Of a stretch of 64,000 nt of DNA, positions 49,339-61,901 are shown one piece after another. Origin of the DNA: Rhodobacter sp. Har01 (GTDB lineage: Bacteria > Pseudomonadota > Alphaproteobacteria > Rhodobacterales > Rhodobacteraceae); assembly GCF_020564565.1 (NCBI RefSeq), contig NZ_JAJCTD010000005.1, forward strand, positions 124,001-188,000, read 5' to 3'. Each line of letters opens with the position of its first letter. The stretch's first letter is position 1. The translations under genes and the position numbers were made by a program. The notes beneath the pieces are model-generated. The model worked only from the letters and a program-made list of their open reading frames with translations. It did not search any database and was not told the origin of the DNA.

Positions 49339-50174
49339 AGGCGGCGCTGGTCGCGCTGCTTGTCCTGGGCGGTTCGGCCGCGGCAGAAGGGGTGGACCGC
49401 TCGCCCAGACCGGTGCCGAACCCGGCTTACCTTCTGGCGGCCCCGGCGCTGGTGCCCGATGCAGCGACGGTTTCCCCGGCGCCGGTCGCCGAGGTGATCT
49501 CGTCCCTACGGCCGCAACCGCGGCCCGGCGGGTTGGAGAAGAAGACCGCCGCAGTCCCTGACGGCAAGGACGAGGGGCTGGACCTGCTGGGCCTTCGCCC
49601 CGAGGAGCCGGCGGCCGAACCCGAGACGAAGCCGAAGAAGAAGCGCAAGAAAGACAAGGCGGCGGCGTCGAAAAAGGGCTCGGTCTGCGGGGTGGCCGCG
49701 ATCAAGGGCGAGAAGATCGCGACGATCAAGTCCAAGGTCAAAGGTTGCGGGTTGAAGGACGGCGTGCGGGTGACCAGCGTGGCGGGCGTGCGCCTCAGCC
49801 AGGCGGCGACCATCGACTGCGCCACCGCCAAGGCGCTGGCGGTCTGGGTCGACCAGGTGGTGCAGCCTGCCTATGGCGGGTCGGTGGTCGAGTTGAAGGT
49901 GGCGGCGCATTACATCTGCCGCACCCGCAACAACGTGAAGGGCGCCAAGGTCAGCGAGCATGGCCGCGGCAAGGCCATCGACATCGCCGGCTTCGTGCTG
50001 GACAGCGGCAAGACGGTCAGCGTGGCGGGCGGCTTCAACAAGACCATGCGGCGGGTCTACAAGGGCGCCTGCGGCATCTTCGGCACCACGTTGGGGCCGG
50101 GCTCGGACGGCTACCACGAAGACCACATGCATTTCGATACCGCAGGGTATCGCAGCGGGCCTTACTGCCGCTGA
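49335..50174 (+). CDS. Extensin-like domain protein
   Basis: 279 aa with a signal peptide ([20 protein letters not shown]). A proline-rich and lysine-rich linker (EPETKPKKKRKKDK) separates the N-terminal part from a C-terminal extensin-like domain with AHYICRTRNNVKGAKVSEHG, RGKAIDIAGFVL and DGYHEDHMHFD, including likely metal-binding His/Asp residues. Cysteines near the domain edges could form disulfides. It lies 3 bp from the convergent DUF2125 gene. Confidence 0.88.
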   Translation: MKAALVALLVLGGSAAAEGVDRSPRPVPNPAYLLAAPALVPDAATVSPAPVAEVISSLRPQPRPGGLEKKTAAVPDGKDEGLDLLGLRPEEPAAEPETKPKKKRKKDKAAASKKGSVCGVAAIKGEKIATIKSKVKGCGLKDGVRVTSVAGVRLSQAATIDCATAKALAVWVDQVVQPAYGGSVVELKVAAHYICRTRNNVKGAKVSEHGRGKAIDIAGFVLDSGKTVSVAGGFNKTMRRVYKGACGIFGTTLGPGSDGYHEDHMHFDTAGYRSGPYCR

Positions 50175-50177
50175 ACC

Positions 50178-51200
50178 TCAGGGTGTGCGCATCTGCGGCG
50201 CCGGACCCAGCGGGAAGGGGCCCAGGGACATCCGGCCGTCCTTCATCTCCAGAGGCAGGGCCAGCACTGCCGGGTCGGGCGACTGTGCCGCCAGCGCCTT
50301 GAGCATGTTGCCGATGGTGGTGCCCACCCCGGGCTGGATCGCGCCGCCGGCCACCAGCAGCGGCGGCAACCGGTCCCAGTTGGTCAGTTCAAGGCTGATC
50401 CGGCCGGAAGCGAAGCCCTGGGCATCGGCCTCGACCGCGCCCTTTGCGGCAAGGGCCAGCTTGCCCCAGGCGAAATTGACGATCTCGATCTCGATCCGGT
50501 CCAGTTGCGGCAACGTCTCGGCGGCATGGCGGTCAAGCGCGGCGCTGTACTGCAGGTAAAGCGTACCATAGGCGGACTCGACCGTTTCGGGGAAATCCGG
50601 CGCCGGCAGGTCGGGAAGGACAACCGCATTCACCGCTGCCCGGATGGTCGGATCGGGGGTCAGCGGCGCCAGGTCGAAGTCCAGCCGATAGCCGCCCGGC
50701 GGGCGTGACGGGTCAAGCTTCAGGTCCACCGCGAATTCGCCCAAGGCAAGGGTCCAGCCGGCATCCGAGGTGGCATCCAGACGGACACCCGACACTGTAA
50801 TCTCGGCCAAGGGCAGGTCGGTCGAGGCGGCGGCGCCCAGCGTGGCGGTCAGCGCCTCGCCGGTGACCGCCACGGTCTGGCCGGGCAGGGTGACGGTCTG
50901 CTGCGCCGGCAGGTCGGCCGTCAGATGCCAGGGCCGCCAGCTTTGCGCGAAGATGTGCAGGTCGGGCGCCTGCCAGGCCGCGCCGCTGGCCGGATCGGCC
51001 AGCCGCAGCCCGGTGACCCCCAGGTCCCAGCGGCCGGGAAAGCCGGTTACGGCAAGCGCGGTCTTTTCGGCCGTCATTCCCTGCGCCGCCTGGCTTTCGA
51101 ACCAGGCCTCGGCGCCCTTTTCGATGGCCACCTTGCCGCCAAACCACAGCCCGCCGAACAGCACCGCCAGAATCCCGCCCAGCCAGCCCAGCAAGCGCAT
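50178..51200 (-). CDS. DUF2125 domain-containing protein
   Basis: 340 aa with an N-terminal signal/anchor (RLLGWLGGILAVLFGGLWFG), then a long beta-rich region containing ALAVTGFPGRWDLGVTGLRL and FDFD-like segments. DUF2125 is a periplasmic family of unknown function in alphaproteobacteria. The ATG at 51200 is used because the hydrophobic anchor begins there; the longer frame upstream has no support. It is divergent from the ChaC gene. Confidence 0.88.
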   Translation of the reverse strand: MRLLGWLGGILAVLFGGLWFGGKVAIEKGAEAWFESQAAQGMTAEKTALAVTGFPGRWDLGVTGLRLADPASGAAWQAPDLHIFAQSWRPWHLTADLPAQQTVTLPGQTVAVTGEALTATLGAAASTDLPLAEITVSGVRLDATSDAGWTLALGEFAVDLKLDPSRPPGGYRLDFDLAPLTPDPTIRAAVNAVVLPDLPAPDFPETVESAYGTLYLQYSAALDRHAAETLPQLDRIEIEIVNFAWGKLALAAKGAVEADAQGFASGRISLELTNWDRLPPLLVAGGAIQPGVGTTIGNMLKALAAQSPDPAVLALPLEMKDGRMSLGPFPLGPAPQMRTP

Positions 51201-51263
51201 CGCTTTCCCCTTTTCCTGCCGCCGTCCGCGGTGTCTACAAAGGCTTGCACAAGAGGGCCAGCC

Positions 51264-51797
51264 TTGCACGACGCGCTTTGGATCTTCGGCTACGGTTCGC
51301 TGATCTGGAACCCGGAATTTCCGGTGGCCGAGCGGCGGTTGGCGCGCGCCACCGGCTGGCACCGCAGCTTCTGCATGCACTCGATCCACTTTCGCGGCAC
51401 GCCGCAGGCGCCGGGGCTGGTGCTGGCGCTGGACCGCGCGCCGGATGCCGTGTGCCATGGAGTAGCGCTGCGGGCCGAGCCGGGCAGCGAAGCGGCCACG
51501 CTGGCAGCGCTGCGGAAGCGCGAACTGATTTCATCGGCCTATCTTGAGGGTTGGCTGGATCTGGACACCGCCGAAGGCCCGCTCCGCGCGCTGGCCTATG
51601 TGATCGACCGCGACCACGCGCAGTATTGCGGCGGGCTCAGCCTTGAGGATCAGGCCGCGATCATCGCCCAGGCCAGCGGCGGCCGCGGGCCGAACCGCGA
51701 CTATCTTTGGGCCACCAGCACGCATCTGGCCGACCTGGGGCTGGCCGATCCGGACCTGGAATGGCTGGCGGCCCGGGTGCGGGTGTTGAGCGACTGA
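51264..51797 (+). CDS. chaC: Gamma-glutamylcyclotransferase, ChaC type
   Basis: 177 aa. Glutathione-specific cyclotransferase that releases 5-oxoproline. The family start IFGYGSLIWNP is present near residue 7, and AYVIDRDHAQYCGGLSLEDQ and GPNRDYLWATSTHLADLG follow. There is no ATG; a TTG at 51264 with AGAGGG 6 nt upstream fits well. The catalytic glutamate of ChaC is likely in RKRELISSAYLEGW. Related GGACT enzymes cannot be excluded. Confidence 0.85.
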   Translation: MHDALWIFGYGSLIWNPEFPVAERRLARATGWHRSFCMHSIHFRGTPQAPGLVLALDRAPDAVCHGVALRAEPGSEAATLAALRKRELISSAYLEGWLDLDTAEGPLRALAYVIDRDHAQYCGGLSLEDQAAIIAQASGGRGPNRDYLWATSTHLADLGLADPDLEWLAARVRVLSD

Positions 51798-51846
51798 CCG
51801 CCCGGGCGGATCGAAGCGCAAGCCGTTGCCCTGCAGCCGAATTGAA

Positions 51847-51874
51847 TTGGCAGCCCCAAGGAACCTGCTACTCT
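51847..51874 (+). promoter_or_regulatory. Candidate sigma70 promoter of the MotA/MotB-like pair
   Basis: TTGGCA (51847-51852) and TACTCT (51869-51874) are separated by 16 bp, 38 bp before the start at 51913. Confidence 0.4.
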
Positions 51875-51912
51875 GCGCCCCAAAGCAGTCAACAGGGCAG
51901 CCCGTTCCGGCC

Positions 51913-53103
51913 ATGCGCGCAGTAGAGGCAACGCCGGCCACCACGTTCAGCCAGCCGATCCGTGCCATTACCACCATGCTGTTGGTCTGCGTGATGGTCG
52001 GCCTGGGAGCCTGGGCGATTCACGGCCAGATCATCGGAATCCTGCGCACCAATCCGGTGCTGAACGGCGTCATCGCCTTCGCCTTCTTTCTGGGCGTGGT
52101 CACCTGCTTCTGGCAGGTCTGGATCCTGGCCCAGTCAGTCAGCTGGATCGAGAACTTCGTGCGCGGTGCCGCCGGCGCCTCTGAGGCGACCGCCCCGCGT
52201 CTGCTGGCACCGCTGGCCGCCCTTCTGAAGGCGCGCAGCGGCGGGCGGTCGATGACCATCTCGGCCAGTTCGGGCCGCTCGATCCTTGATTCGGTCGCGC
52301 AGCGGGTGGACGAGGCCCGCGACATCACCCGCTATCTGATCAACCTTCTGGTTTTCCTGGGTCTTCTTGGCACCTTCTGGGGCCTGGCGACCACCGTCCC
52401 GGCGGTGGTGGACACCATCCGCAGCCTGGCTCCGCAGGAAGGCGACAGCGGGCTGGATGTCTTCGGCAAGCTGATGACCGGGCTGGAAAGCCAGCTTGGC
52501 GGCATGGGCACGGCGTTTTCGTCATCGCTTCTGGGCCTTGCGGGCTCGCTGGTGATCGGGCTGCTGGAACTCTTCGCCGGCCACGGCCAGAGCCGGTTCT
52601 ACCGCGAGCTTGAGGAATGGCTGTCCTCGATCACCCGGATCGGCCTGACCGACGGCGAGGGCGGCAATGCCGACCAGTCGATGCTGGTGCAGGTGCTGGA
52701 CCAGATGGCCGGCCAGATGGAAAGCCTGCAGACGCTGTATGCTCAAGCCGACGTTGCCCGCAGCGTGCTGGACGACCGGGTGAACGATCTGGCGCAGGCG
52801 GTGGACCGGCTGGCCAAGCGGCTGGAGAGTGACGGCGGCAGCACGGCACTGCTCAAGCGCATCGCCGAGGGGCAGGACAAGCTGGCCGACGCGCTGACGC
52901 GGCGGCTGGTGGCTGCGCCCGAAGGTGGCGAGGACCCCGAAAGCCGGATGCGCCTGCGCTCGATCGACGTGCAGCTCTTGCGCATCCTGGAAGAGATCAG
53001 CGCCGGGCGCGAAGAGGCGCTGGCCGACCTGCGCGCCGACCTGGCCGCTCTGACCACCGCGATCCGCCAGGGCGCTCGCGTCCCTGCCGTGCCGCGGGGC
53101 TGA
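51913..53103 (+). CDS. MotA/TolQ/ExbB-like proton channel subunit
   Basis: 396 aa with four membrane segments (about 18-38, 51-71, 141-162, 200-222). The conserved LLGTFWGLATTVPAVVDTIR lies in the third, as in TolQ/MotA. The last 170 residues are cytoplasmic and predicted coiled coil (LDDRVNDLAQAVDRLAKRLE). It is 4 nt ahead of the MotB-like gene. The start at 51913 is used; the longer frame is unsupported. Together they would form a proton-driven rotary unit of unknown target. Confidence 0.87.
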   Translation: MRAVEATPATTFSQPIRAITTMLLVCVMVGLGAWAIHGQIIGILRTNPVLNGVIAFAFFLGVVTCFWQVWILAQSVSWIENFVRGAAGASEATAPRLLAPLAALLKARSGGRSMTISASSGRSILDSVAQRVDEARDITRYLINLLVFLGLLGTFWGLATTVPAVVDTIRSLAPQEGDSGLDVFGKLMTGLESQLGGMGTAFSSSLLGLAGSLVIGLLELFAGHGQSRFYRELEEWLSSITRIGLTDGEGGNADQSMLVQVLDQMAGQMESLQTLYAQADVARSVLDDRVNDLAQAVDRLAKRLESDGGSTALLKRIAEGQDKLADALTRRLVAAPEGGEDPESRMRLRSIDVQLLRILEEISAGREEALADLRADLAALTTAIRQGARVPAVPRG

Positions 53104-53106
53104 GCC

Positions 53107-54741
53107 ATGGCCCTGTCGCGCCGCCGGGACATGAGCCTGATCTGGCCCGGATTCGTGGATGCCGTGACCACGCTCCTGATGGTGCTGATGTTCGTGCTGA
53201 CCATCTTCACCGTGATGCAATCGGTGCTGCGCGACACCATCACCACCCAGGACACCGAGCTGAGTGCGCTGAACGAGCAGGTGGCGGCGCTGTCGCAGGC
53301 GCTGGGGGCGGAACGCAAGCGCGCAGCCGACCTGGAAGGCCAGGTCGGGGTTCTGACCGACTCGGTGGCCGGTCTGCGTACCGACCTGGCGGCGCGGACC
53401 TCGGCGCTGGCTTCGGCCACGGCAAAGATCACCGCCTTCGAGGCCCAGATTGCCGCGCTGATCGGTGAACGTGACAAGGCGCAGTTCGACCTTGCGCTGG
53501 TGACCCGCGACCGTGACGCTACCGCCGCCCGCGCCGAAGGCCTGGCCGCCACCGTGGCTGACCTGGAGGCGGCCAAGTCCAGGCTGATCACCGAGGCCGA
53601 GGCGATGCAACTGGCGCTGGCCCAGGCCCGCGACGAAATCGACGCCGGCGCCGAGGCTGCGCGCCTGTCTGCGGCCCGGACCGAGGCGCTGGAAGCGCTG
53701 GTGGCCGATCTGCAAAGCAAGGGCGCCGCCGATGCCGCGGCTCTGGAAGGCGCCAAGACCCAGGTCTCCGAGGCCGAGGCGCAGCGTCTGGTCGATGCGG
53801 CGGCGCTGGAAGAGCTGCGCAAGCGGCTGGAAGGGTCGGACACCGAGTTGTCGGCGCTGACCCTGGCGCTCGAGGCCGAGCGGGCTCGGGCAGAGGAGAC
53901 GCTGACGCTTCTGGCCGCCGCCCGCGCCGCCGCCGAGGGCGCCGATGCGACCGTCAGCGAAAGGGATGCAGCCCTGCTGGCCGCCCAGGCCGCGCTGACC
54001 ACCGAGCAGGAAAAGGCCCTGGAGGCCGCCCGCGAAGTGGAACTGCTGAACCGGCAGATCGCCGATCTGCGCGGCCAGCTGGCCAGTCTGCAAGAGGTGC
54101 TGGATGCTGCCGCAGCCAAGGACACGGACGCACAGGTGCAGCTTGACTCGCTCGGCGCCCAGTTGAACGCGGCGCTGGCGCAGGTGGCGGCCGAACAGAA
54201 GCGGCGCGCCGAACTGGAAGAGGCCGAGCGCAAGCGGCTGGAGGCCGAGAAGGCCGGCCTCGAGGCCGAAAAGGCGGACCTCGAGAAATTCCGCTCGGAC
54301 TTCTTCGGCCAGTTGTCGCGACTGCTGGACGGGCGCGAAGGCGTGCGGGTGGTGGGCGACCGGTTCGTGTTCTCGTCCGAGGTGTTGTTCCAGCCCGGAG
54401 CGGCCGATCTGGCCCCCGAAGGCCGGGCGCAGATCGCCGGTGTGGTGCAGATCCTGGACGAGATTCGCGGTGAGATCCCGGAGGGCATAGACTGGATCAT
54501 CCGGGTCGATGGCCACACCGACGACGTGCCGGTCAAGGGCGACGGGGCGTTCGCCGACAACTGGGAGCTCAGCCAGGCCCGGGCGTTGTCGGTCGTGCGC
54601 TACATGCAAGACGAGTTGGGCTTTCCGCCCGACCGCATGGCGGCCACCGGCTTTGGCGAATACCGCCCGGTGGCGCAGGGCGACAGCGAGGACGTCCGCG
54701 CCCAGAACCGCCGGATCGAGTTGAAGCTGACCGAGCGGTGA
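53107..54741 (+). CDS. MotB/OmpA-like protein with long coiled coil
   Basis: 544 aa. One membrane segment (about 12-36) contains Asp18 in LIWPGFVDAVTTLLMVLMFV, the position of the proton-binding aspartate in MotB. Residues 41-398 are nearly all heptad-like coiled coil rich in Ala, Glu and Leu. The C-terminal OmpA domain (about 399-544) has VDGHTDDVPVKGDGAFADNW and QNRRIELKLTER, so it should bind peptidoglycan. Compared with MotB (about 300 aa), the excess is the coiled coil. It starts 3 bp after its channel partner. Confidence 0.88.
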   Translation: MALSRRRDMSLIWPGFVDAVTTLLMVLMFVLTIFTVMQSVLRDTITTQDTELSALNEQVAALSQALGAERKRAADLEGQVGVLTDSVAGLRTDLAARTSALASATAKITAFEAQIAALIGERDKAQFDLALVTRDRDATAARAEGLAATVADLEAAKSRLITEAEAMQLALAQARDEIDAGAEAARLSAARTEALEALVADLQSKGAADAAALEGAKTQVSEAEAQRLVDAAALEELRKRLEGSDTELSALTLALEAERARAEETLTLLAAARAAAEGADATVSERDAALLAAQAALTTEQEKALEAAREVELLNRQIADLRGQLASLQEVLDAAAAKDTDAQVQLDSLGAQLNAALAQVAAEQKRRAELEEAERKRLEAEKAGLEAEKADLEKFRSDFFGQLSRLLDGREGVRVVGDRFVFSSEVLFQPGAADLAPEGRAQIAGVVQILDEIRGEIPEGIDWIIRVDGHTDDVPVKGDGAFADNWELSQARALSVVRYMQDELGFPPDRMAATGFGEYRPVAQGDSEDVRAQNRRIELKLTER

Positions 54742-54742
54742 C

Positions 54743-55144
54743 ATGACCGCGGCCGACACCCCGCCACACCCCTTGGCCGTCGAGATCGAGCGCTGCGAGC
54801 GGGGCGTCTGGCTGGCGCTGGTCGCTGGCGACGCCAAAGCCGACCGGGCCGCGCTGGCCGCGGACTTTCTGGGACTTTACCCCGACGGCTTCGGCGACCG
54901 CGCAGCGCATGTCGGGCAACTGGCAGGCGGGCCGACGGTGGCGCGCTTCGCCCTGTCCGACGTGCGGGTCCGTGCCCTTGGCCCCGACCATGTCCTGATC
55001 GCCTATCACGCCCGCTACCTGCGGACCGGGGCCGGGCGCAAGGACGAGGAGATGTTCGTCAGTTCGATCTGGCGCCGTGCGGGGTCAGGCTGGGAGAATC
55101 TGTTCAGCCAGGATACCCCGGTCACCGGGATTGCGGTGCCCTGA
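54743..55144 (+). CDS. Hypothetical small protein after the MotB-like gene
   Basis: 133 aa; the family is not securely recognised, possibly NTF2/SnoaL-like (VRALGPDHVLIAYHARYLRT, SSIWRRAGSGWENLFSQDTP). No signal peptide. It starts 1 nt after the MotB-like stop, so it is probably in the same transcript. A nearby methyltransferase gene runs the other way. Confidence 0.65.
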   Translation: MTAADTPPHPLAVEIERCERGVWLALVAGDAKADRAALAADFLGLYPDGFGDRAAHVGQLAGGPTVARFALSDVRVRALGPDHVLIAYHARYLRTGAGRKDEEMFVSSIWRRAGSGWENLFSQDTPVTGIAVP

Positions 55145-55208
55145 ACGGCGGCCGCGCCGCGCGGCCGGCGGCGGGCGGTCCCGACGTCCCGGCCGGAACC
55201 TAGCCTCG

Positions 55209-55967
55209 CTATTCCCGGCTCAGCGCGGGTTCCGGCGACGCGCCGCCGCGCACGCCTTCGAGAACCTTCAGCGGCCGCCGCACCACCGCGCCCAGACCGC
55301 CCCGCGTGGGGGCATAGACCTGCTTCGAGGCCTCGACCATCAACACGCCGCCCGCCAGCCAAGGCAGCCGCCGGCCAAGCCGTTCCCAGGCATCTGCGGT
55401 GCGCAACCAGAACGGCGTCTGGCTGGGCGGAGCGTGCAGAACGGTCAGGCTGCGTTCGGGGGTGAAGCCGTGCCGGCGCAGCTGCGCCTCAAGCTGGGCG
55501 TTCGAGTAGGGCCGGCCGAACCCGAACGGCGTGGCGTCGCGCCGCGACCACAGGCCGGCGCGGTTCGGCACCACCAGCAGCGCCCGCCCGCCCGGGCCCA
55601 GCACGCGATAGGCCTCGTCCAGCAGGGCCGAGGGGTTTTCGCTGGTTTCCAGCCCGTGCATCAAGGCCAGTCGGTCGACCAGGCCGGTGGGCAGCGGCCA
55701 GGCGGTTTCCTCGCACAGGACCGAGACGTTTTCCAGCCCCGCCGGCCAGGGCATCACGCCCTGCGGCCCCGGCATCAGGCCGATCACCCGCCGCGCCTCT
55801 GCCAGATAGGGCCGCAACAGCGGCACCGCAAAGCCGAAGCCCGCCACCGTGTGCCCGGCGGCCGGGGGCCAAAGCCGCACCACCCGGTCGCGGATCGCGC
55901 GCTGCGCCACCCGCCCCAACTGGGTGCGGTAGTAGAAGTCGCGCAGATCCTGCACGTCGAGGTGCAT
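55209..55967 (-). CDS. Class I SAM-dependent methyltransferase
   Basis: 252 aa. SAM-binding and domain motifs include [20 protein letters not shown] near residue 40, [20 protein letters not shown] and [20 protein letters not shown]. The ATG at 55967 is used with GGGGA 10 nt upstream; ATG at 56006 is an alternative. It is divergent from gloB, a pairing common in Rhodobacteraceae. The substrate is unknown. Confidence 0.88.
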   Translation of the reverse strand: MHLDVQDLRDFYYRTQLGRVAQRAIRDRVVRLWPPAAGHTVAGFGFAVPLLRPYLAEARRVIGLMPGPQGVMPWPAGLENVSVLCEETAWPLPTGLVDRLALMHGLETSENPSALLDEAYRVLGPGGRALLVVPNRAGLWSRRDATPFGFGRPYSNAQLEAQLRRHGFTPERSLTVLHAPPSQTPFWLRTADAWERLGRRLPWLAGGVLMVEASKQVYAPTRGGLGAVVRRPLKVLEGVRGGASPEPALSRE

Positions 55968-56031
55968 TGCGAAGGGGTCCCCGTTCGGGCCAAGCTCGGC
56001 GGGCATTCTAGCCGCTGAACGGGGAAAGACC

Positions 56032-56799
56032 ATGGCCTTGGACCTGCTGACCGTGCCGTGCCTGAAGGACAACTTCGCCTTCCTTCTGCACGACGCCGAA
56101 AGCGGCGAGACGGCGCTGGTCGATGCCCCCGAGGCCGCACCGATCCTGGCCGCGCTGGACGCGCGTGGCTGGCGGCTGACCGACATCCTGCTGACACACC
56201 ACCACGACGACCACATCCAGGCCGTGCCCGAGATCCGTGCCGCGACCGGCGCGATGGTGGCGGGCGCCGCTGCCGATGCCCGCCGCCTGCCGCCGTTGGA
56301 CCTGCCCCTCATCGAAGGCATGTCCTTCTCCCTGGGCCGCGAAAGCGCGCTGGTGCTGAACGTGCCCGGCCACACCCGCGGCCACATCGCCTTTCACTTC
56401 CCGGCCAGCGGCCTGGTGTTCACCGGCGACAGCCTGATGGCCGCCGGCTGCGGGCGCCTGTTCGAGGGCACCCCCGCCGAGATGTGGGCCAGCGTGTCAA
56501 AACTGGCCGCGCTGCCGCCCGAAACCCTTGTCTGTTCGGGTCACGACTACCTGGATGGCAACCTTGCCTTCGCGCTGTCCCTTGAACCCGACAATCCCGC
56601 GCTTATCTCTCGGGTCGAGCGTCTGGCCGGGATGCGCCGCGAAGGCCGCCTGCCGATGCCCTCGACCCTGGCCGAAGAACGGACGACCAACCCTTTCCTG
56701 CGTGCAGGCCTGCCGCAGATGAAGGCGGTGGTTGGCCTGCCGGACGCCGCCGATGCCGATGTCTTCGCTGAAATCCGCAGCCGGAAAGACCGCTTCTGA
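56032..56799 (+). CDS. gloB: Hydroxyacylglutathione hydrolase (glyoxalase II)
   Basis: 255 aa, metallo-beta-lactamase fold. The metal motif THHHDDHIQ near residue 58 matches T-H-x-H-x-D-H, and [32 protein letters not shown] and [15 protein letters not shown] follow. Hydrolyses S-lactoylglutathione in methylglyoxal detoxification. It sits divergently beside the methyltransferase gene, and clpA follows. Confidence 0.95.
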   Translation: MALDLLTVPCLKDNFAFLLHDAESGETALVDAPEAAPILAALDARGWRLTDILLTHHHDDHIQAVPEIRAATGAMVAGAAADARRLPPLDLPLIEGMSFSLGRESALVLNVPGHTRGHIAFHFPASGLVFTGDSLMAAGCGRLFEGTPAEMWASVSKLAALPPETLVCSGHDYLDGNLAFALSLEPDNPALISRVERLAGMRREGRLPMPSTLAEERTTNPFLRAGLPQMKAVVGLPDAADADVFAEIRSRKDRF

Positions 56800-56860
56800 G
56801 CCGCCCGCATCACATTTCACGTGAATGGGCGGGCGATTTGCAGACGGTCCGAAGATTGCG

Positions 56861-56890
56861 CTTGAAGTGCGACAAAAAGAACCGAACTTT
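56861..56890 (+). promoter_or_regulatory. Weak candidate heat-shock promoter of clpA
   Basis: CTTGAA (56861-56866), the RpoH-type -35 sequence, is followed by an AT-rich stretch with AACTTT (56885-56890). The -10 does not fit RpoH or sigma70 well. The rest of the 162-bp gap holds a GC-rich inverted repeat after gloB around a ttcacgtgaa palindrome (56816-56825). Confidence 0.25.
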
Positions 56891-56961
56891 AATCTCATGA
56901 GGCCACGGTTGAAGACGGGCGGAAGGCCCCCTTTGACCCCGAGGTACAGGAGCACTTTGAA

Positions 56962-59280
<2,319 letters not shown>

Positions 59281-59300
59281 GGCCGCATTGCCGGTCGATC

Positions 59301-59340
59301 GCGCCCCGCCTGTCCGAAAGACAGTGCGGGGTGCCCTTTT
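59301..59340 (+). terminator. Rho-independent terminator of clpA
   Basis: Stem gcgccccgc/gcggggtgc (one GU pair) plus inner ctgtc/gacag with a 5-nt loop, followed by tttt at 59337-59340. Confidence 0.85.
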
Positions 59341-59781
59341 GCCGGGAATCTCTGCGCCCCTTACGCCGTGCCCTTGCCGCAGATCGCGCCCTAAGGCCTG
59401 TGGAACTGGCCGTCCCGATGCGACCGGAGATGCGTGCCGACAGCCGGAATGACAGCGGAAACGATGCGTATCCGGCCCGGAGACAGGCGCCGGACGGGCC
59501 GGGGACCGGTTTCCCCGACGGCTTCGCCGAGGCCGCCGATTCTCACGGGACCGCCCTGTTCCTGGCCTGCGACGAACGCTTTCGCGACAAAGTGGCATCG
59601 GCCCTGCAGGAAACCCCGATCTCAGGTTCGGGAAAGCGTGCCTATCCGGTTGCGGGGCTGCAAAGCCTCTGCTAAGGACGCCGCAAAATCGGTATTCCGA
59701 GGGCGCCCTTTTGTCCGTGGCCTTGCAGGTGCAAGGCGCGTGGTCGGGAAAGGTGAAGCCCGACACAAGGGAAGGACGACT
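59341..59781 (+). other. Upstream region of the atp operon
   Basis: About 440 bp without a convincing gene. A reading frame of up to 114 codons (59331-59675) begins inside the clpA terminator and has no recognised motif. TTGCGG (59650-59655) and TAAGGA (59673-59678) with a 17-bp spacer form a possible promoter about 100 bp upstream of atpH. The rest shows nothing I can name. Confidence 0.35.
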
Positions 59782-60341
59782 GTGGCCGAAGCTGTTTCCA
59801 TCTCGCAAGGCATTGCCGCCCGCTACGCCACCGCGCTGTTCGAACTGGCCAAGGAAGACGGCACGTTGGCGGCCCTTGAGGCCGATGCCGATGCGCTGAA
59901 AGCCACCTTGGTCACCAGCCCCGACCTGGGCGCGATGATCGCCTCGCCGATCATCAGCCGCGCCGAGCAGACCAGCGCCATCGGCGCGATCGCGGTCAAG
60001 ATGGGCCTGGGACCGCTGGTCGCCAACACCCTGGCGCTGATGGCCGAAAAGCGCCGCCTGTTCACCCTGCCGCAACTGTTGGCCGAAATCGACGCCCGCA
60101 TCGCCGAGGAAAAGGGCGAGATGACCGCCGACGTCACCGCCGCCACGGCACTATCTGCGGCGCAGACCAAGAAACTGGCCGACACACTGAAGGCCAAGGT
60201 CGGCAAGACCGTGAAACTGAACACCACCGTCGATGAAAGCCTCATCGGTGGAATGATCGTCCGCTTGGGCTCGACCATGATCGACACGTCGGTCCGGTCG
60301 CAACTTGCGGCTCTCCAGAATGCCATGAAAGAGGTTGGGTG

Positions 60342-60342
<1 letters not shown>
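59782..60342 (+). CDS. atpH: F0F1 ATP synthase subunit delta
   Basis: 186 aa, OSCP/delta subunit that joins F1 to the stator. The protein begins at a GTG (59782) preceded by GGAAGGA, giving [20 protein letters not shown]. Typical signals include [20 protein letters not shown] and [20 protein letters not shown]. The open frame extends upstream to 59434, but the GTG fits the family start. Its stop overlaps atpA (TGATG). Confidence 0.96.
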
Positions 60343-61880
<1,538 letters not shown>

Positions 61881-61901
61881 GCCCCCTGAAGGAGTAGGCA
61901 G

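Noticed and set aside
51913..54741. Zorya-type defence system (ZorA/ZorB)
   Set aside because: The pair resembles ZorAB in fold, but no ZorC, ZorD or ZorE helicase/nuclease gene is nearby; the neighbours are housekeeping genes.
56816..56825. Palindrome ttcacgtgaa after gloB as an operator
   Set aside because: Short, at the loop of a larger inverted repeat following gloB; more likely part of an RNA hairpin.
59331..59675. 114-codon frame upstream of atpH
   Set aside because: It starts within the clpA terminator hairpin and has no recognised motif; kept only as a possibility in the gap entry.
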